Source of the DNA: SOIA01 sp964346585
Lineage (GTDB): Bacteria; Acidobacteriota; Aminicenantia; Aminicenantales; Aminicenantaceae
Reading direction: 5' to 3'
Assembly: GCA_964346585.1 (NCBI GenBank)
Contig: CAYFVQ010000277.1
Span: 1 to 5,833, forward strand
Length of the DNA stretch: 5,833 nt
Part shown: in pieces, positions 5,789 through 5,833 of the stretch
Numbering within the stretch: position 1 is the first letter of the stretch
How the letters are laid out: every line of letters begins with the position of its first letter
Translations under genes and position numbers: made by a program
The notes under the pieces: generated by a model
Database searches by the model: none
Seen by the model: only the letters and a program-made list of their open reading frames with translations
What the model was told of the DNA's origin: nothing

Positions 5789-5814
5789 GTAAAAAGGAGG
5801 GGTAAAAAGGAGGG
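5789..5814 (+). repeat. Tandem 13-bp duplication containing a Shine-Dalgarno
   Basis: GTAAAAAGGAGGG occurs twice with no gap (5789-5801 and 5802-5814). The second copy supplies AGGAGGG (5808-5814), 5 nt before the ATG at 5820, the same spacing and nearly the same sequence as the amidohydrolase site at 364-370. The first copy places an equally strong site 13 nt further upstream, too far to initiate at this ATG. Confidence 0.85.
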
Positions 5815-5819
5815 TTTTA

Positions 5820-5833
5820 ATGTTGCCTTGCGC
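5820..5833 (+). CDS. Start of an unidentified gene, cut by the window end
   Basis: ATG at 5820-5822 is followed by codons for Leu-Pro-Cys and then the window ends. The call rests on the ideal ribosome binding site (AGGAGGG, 5-nt spacing) and on the absence of any competing gene across it. Four residues give no clue to the product. It would be transcribed divergently from btuB. Confidence 0.5.

Larger units (their letters stand above)
5281..5819. other. Gene-free divergent intergenic region with repeat structures
   Basis: No open frame here has both a ribosome binding site and recognisable protein character. The one ATG-initiated frame of note (5398-5628) begins inside an inverted repeat, runs across a hairpin and resembles no family. 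The contents are: a purine-rich run (5316-5339), inverted element ends (5366-5643), a GC-rich hairpin (5553-5591), a short AAAAGGAGGGG stretch (5694-5704) with no start codon at a useful distance, a perfect palindrome (5707-5740), a 7-bp dyad ATAAATC/GATTTAT (5751-5757 and 5770-5776), and a tandem duplication (5789-5814). I could not place a convincing promoter for the gene starting at 5820. Confidence 0.6.

Overview
The window looks like ordinary chromosome from a Gram-negative (diderm) bacterium of moderate GC content. A TonB-dependent outer-membrane receptor with a signal peptide requires an outer membrane, and strong AGGAGG-type ribosome binding sites precede several starts. The lineage cannot be fixed from this sequence. 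An uncultured Acidobacteriota/Aminicenantes-like or deltaproteobacterial-type genome would fit, but that is a guess.

Left part, + strand (1-2216): the C-terminal end of a sodium:solute symporter overlaps by 4 bp (ATGA) a complete M20-family metal-dependent amidohydrolase. This looks like a translationally coupled pair for uptake and deacylation of N-acyl amino acids or small peptides. About 100 bp later comes a complete MntP-type manganese exporter, probably an independent gene.

Middle, - strand (2310-5280): a complete BtuB-like TonB-dependent receptor is followed downstream by a small NTF2/SnoaL-like protein of unknown role. The receptor has a full control region that can be read directly: a sigma70-type promoter (TTGACA-17-TTAAAT), a canonical cobalamin riboswitch aptamer, and an intrinsic terminator with an 8-U tract between aptamer and start codon. 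This is the best-supported regulatory unit in the window: vitamin B12 (corrinoid) uptake shut off by transcriptional attenuation when cobalamin is plentiful. The riboswitch is what specifies the receptor's substrate.

Right part (5281-5819): about 540 bp without a credible gene, lying between the divergent btuB promoter and a new + strand gene that starts at 5820 and runs off the window. It holds inverted repeats that look like small mobile-element ends (a 154-bp MITE-like unit and a second, wider pair of imperfect ends), a GC-rich hairpin, a perfect 16-bp-arm palindrome, and a tandem 13-bp duplication that doubles the Shine-Dalgarno sequence of the last gene.

I see no clearly new multi-gene system. 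The parts least explained by known families are the repeat structures between 5366 and 5814.
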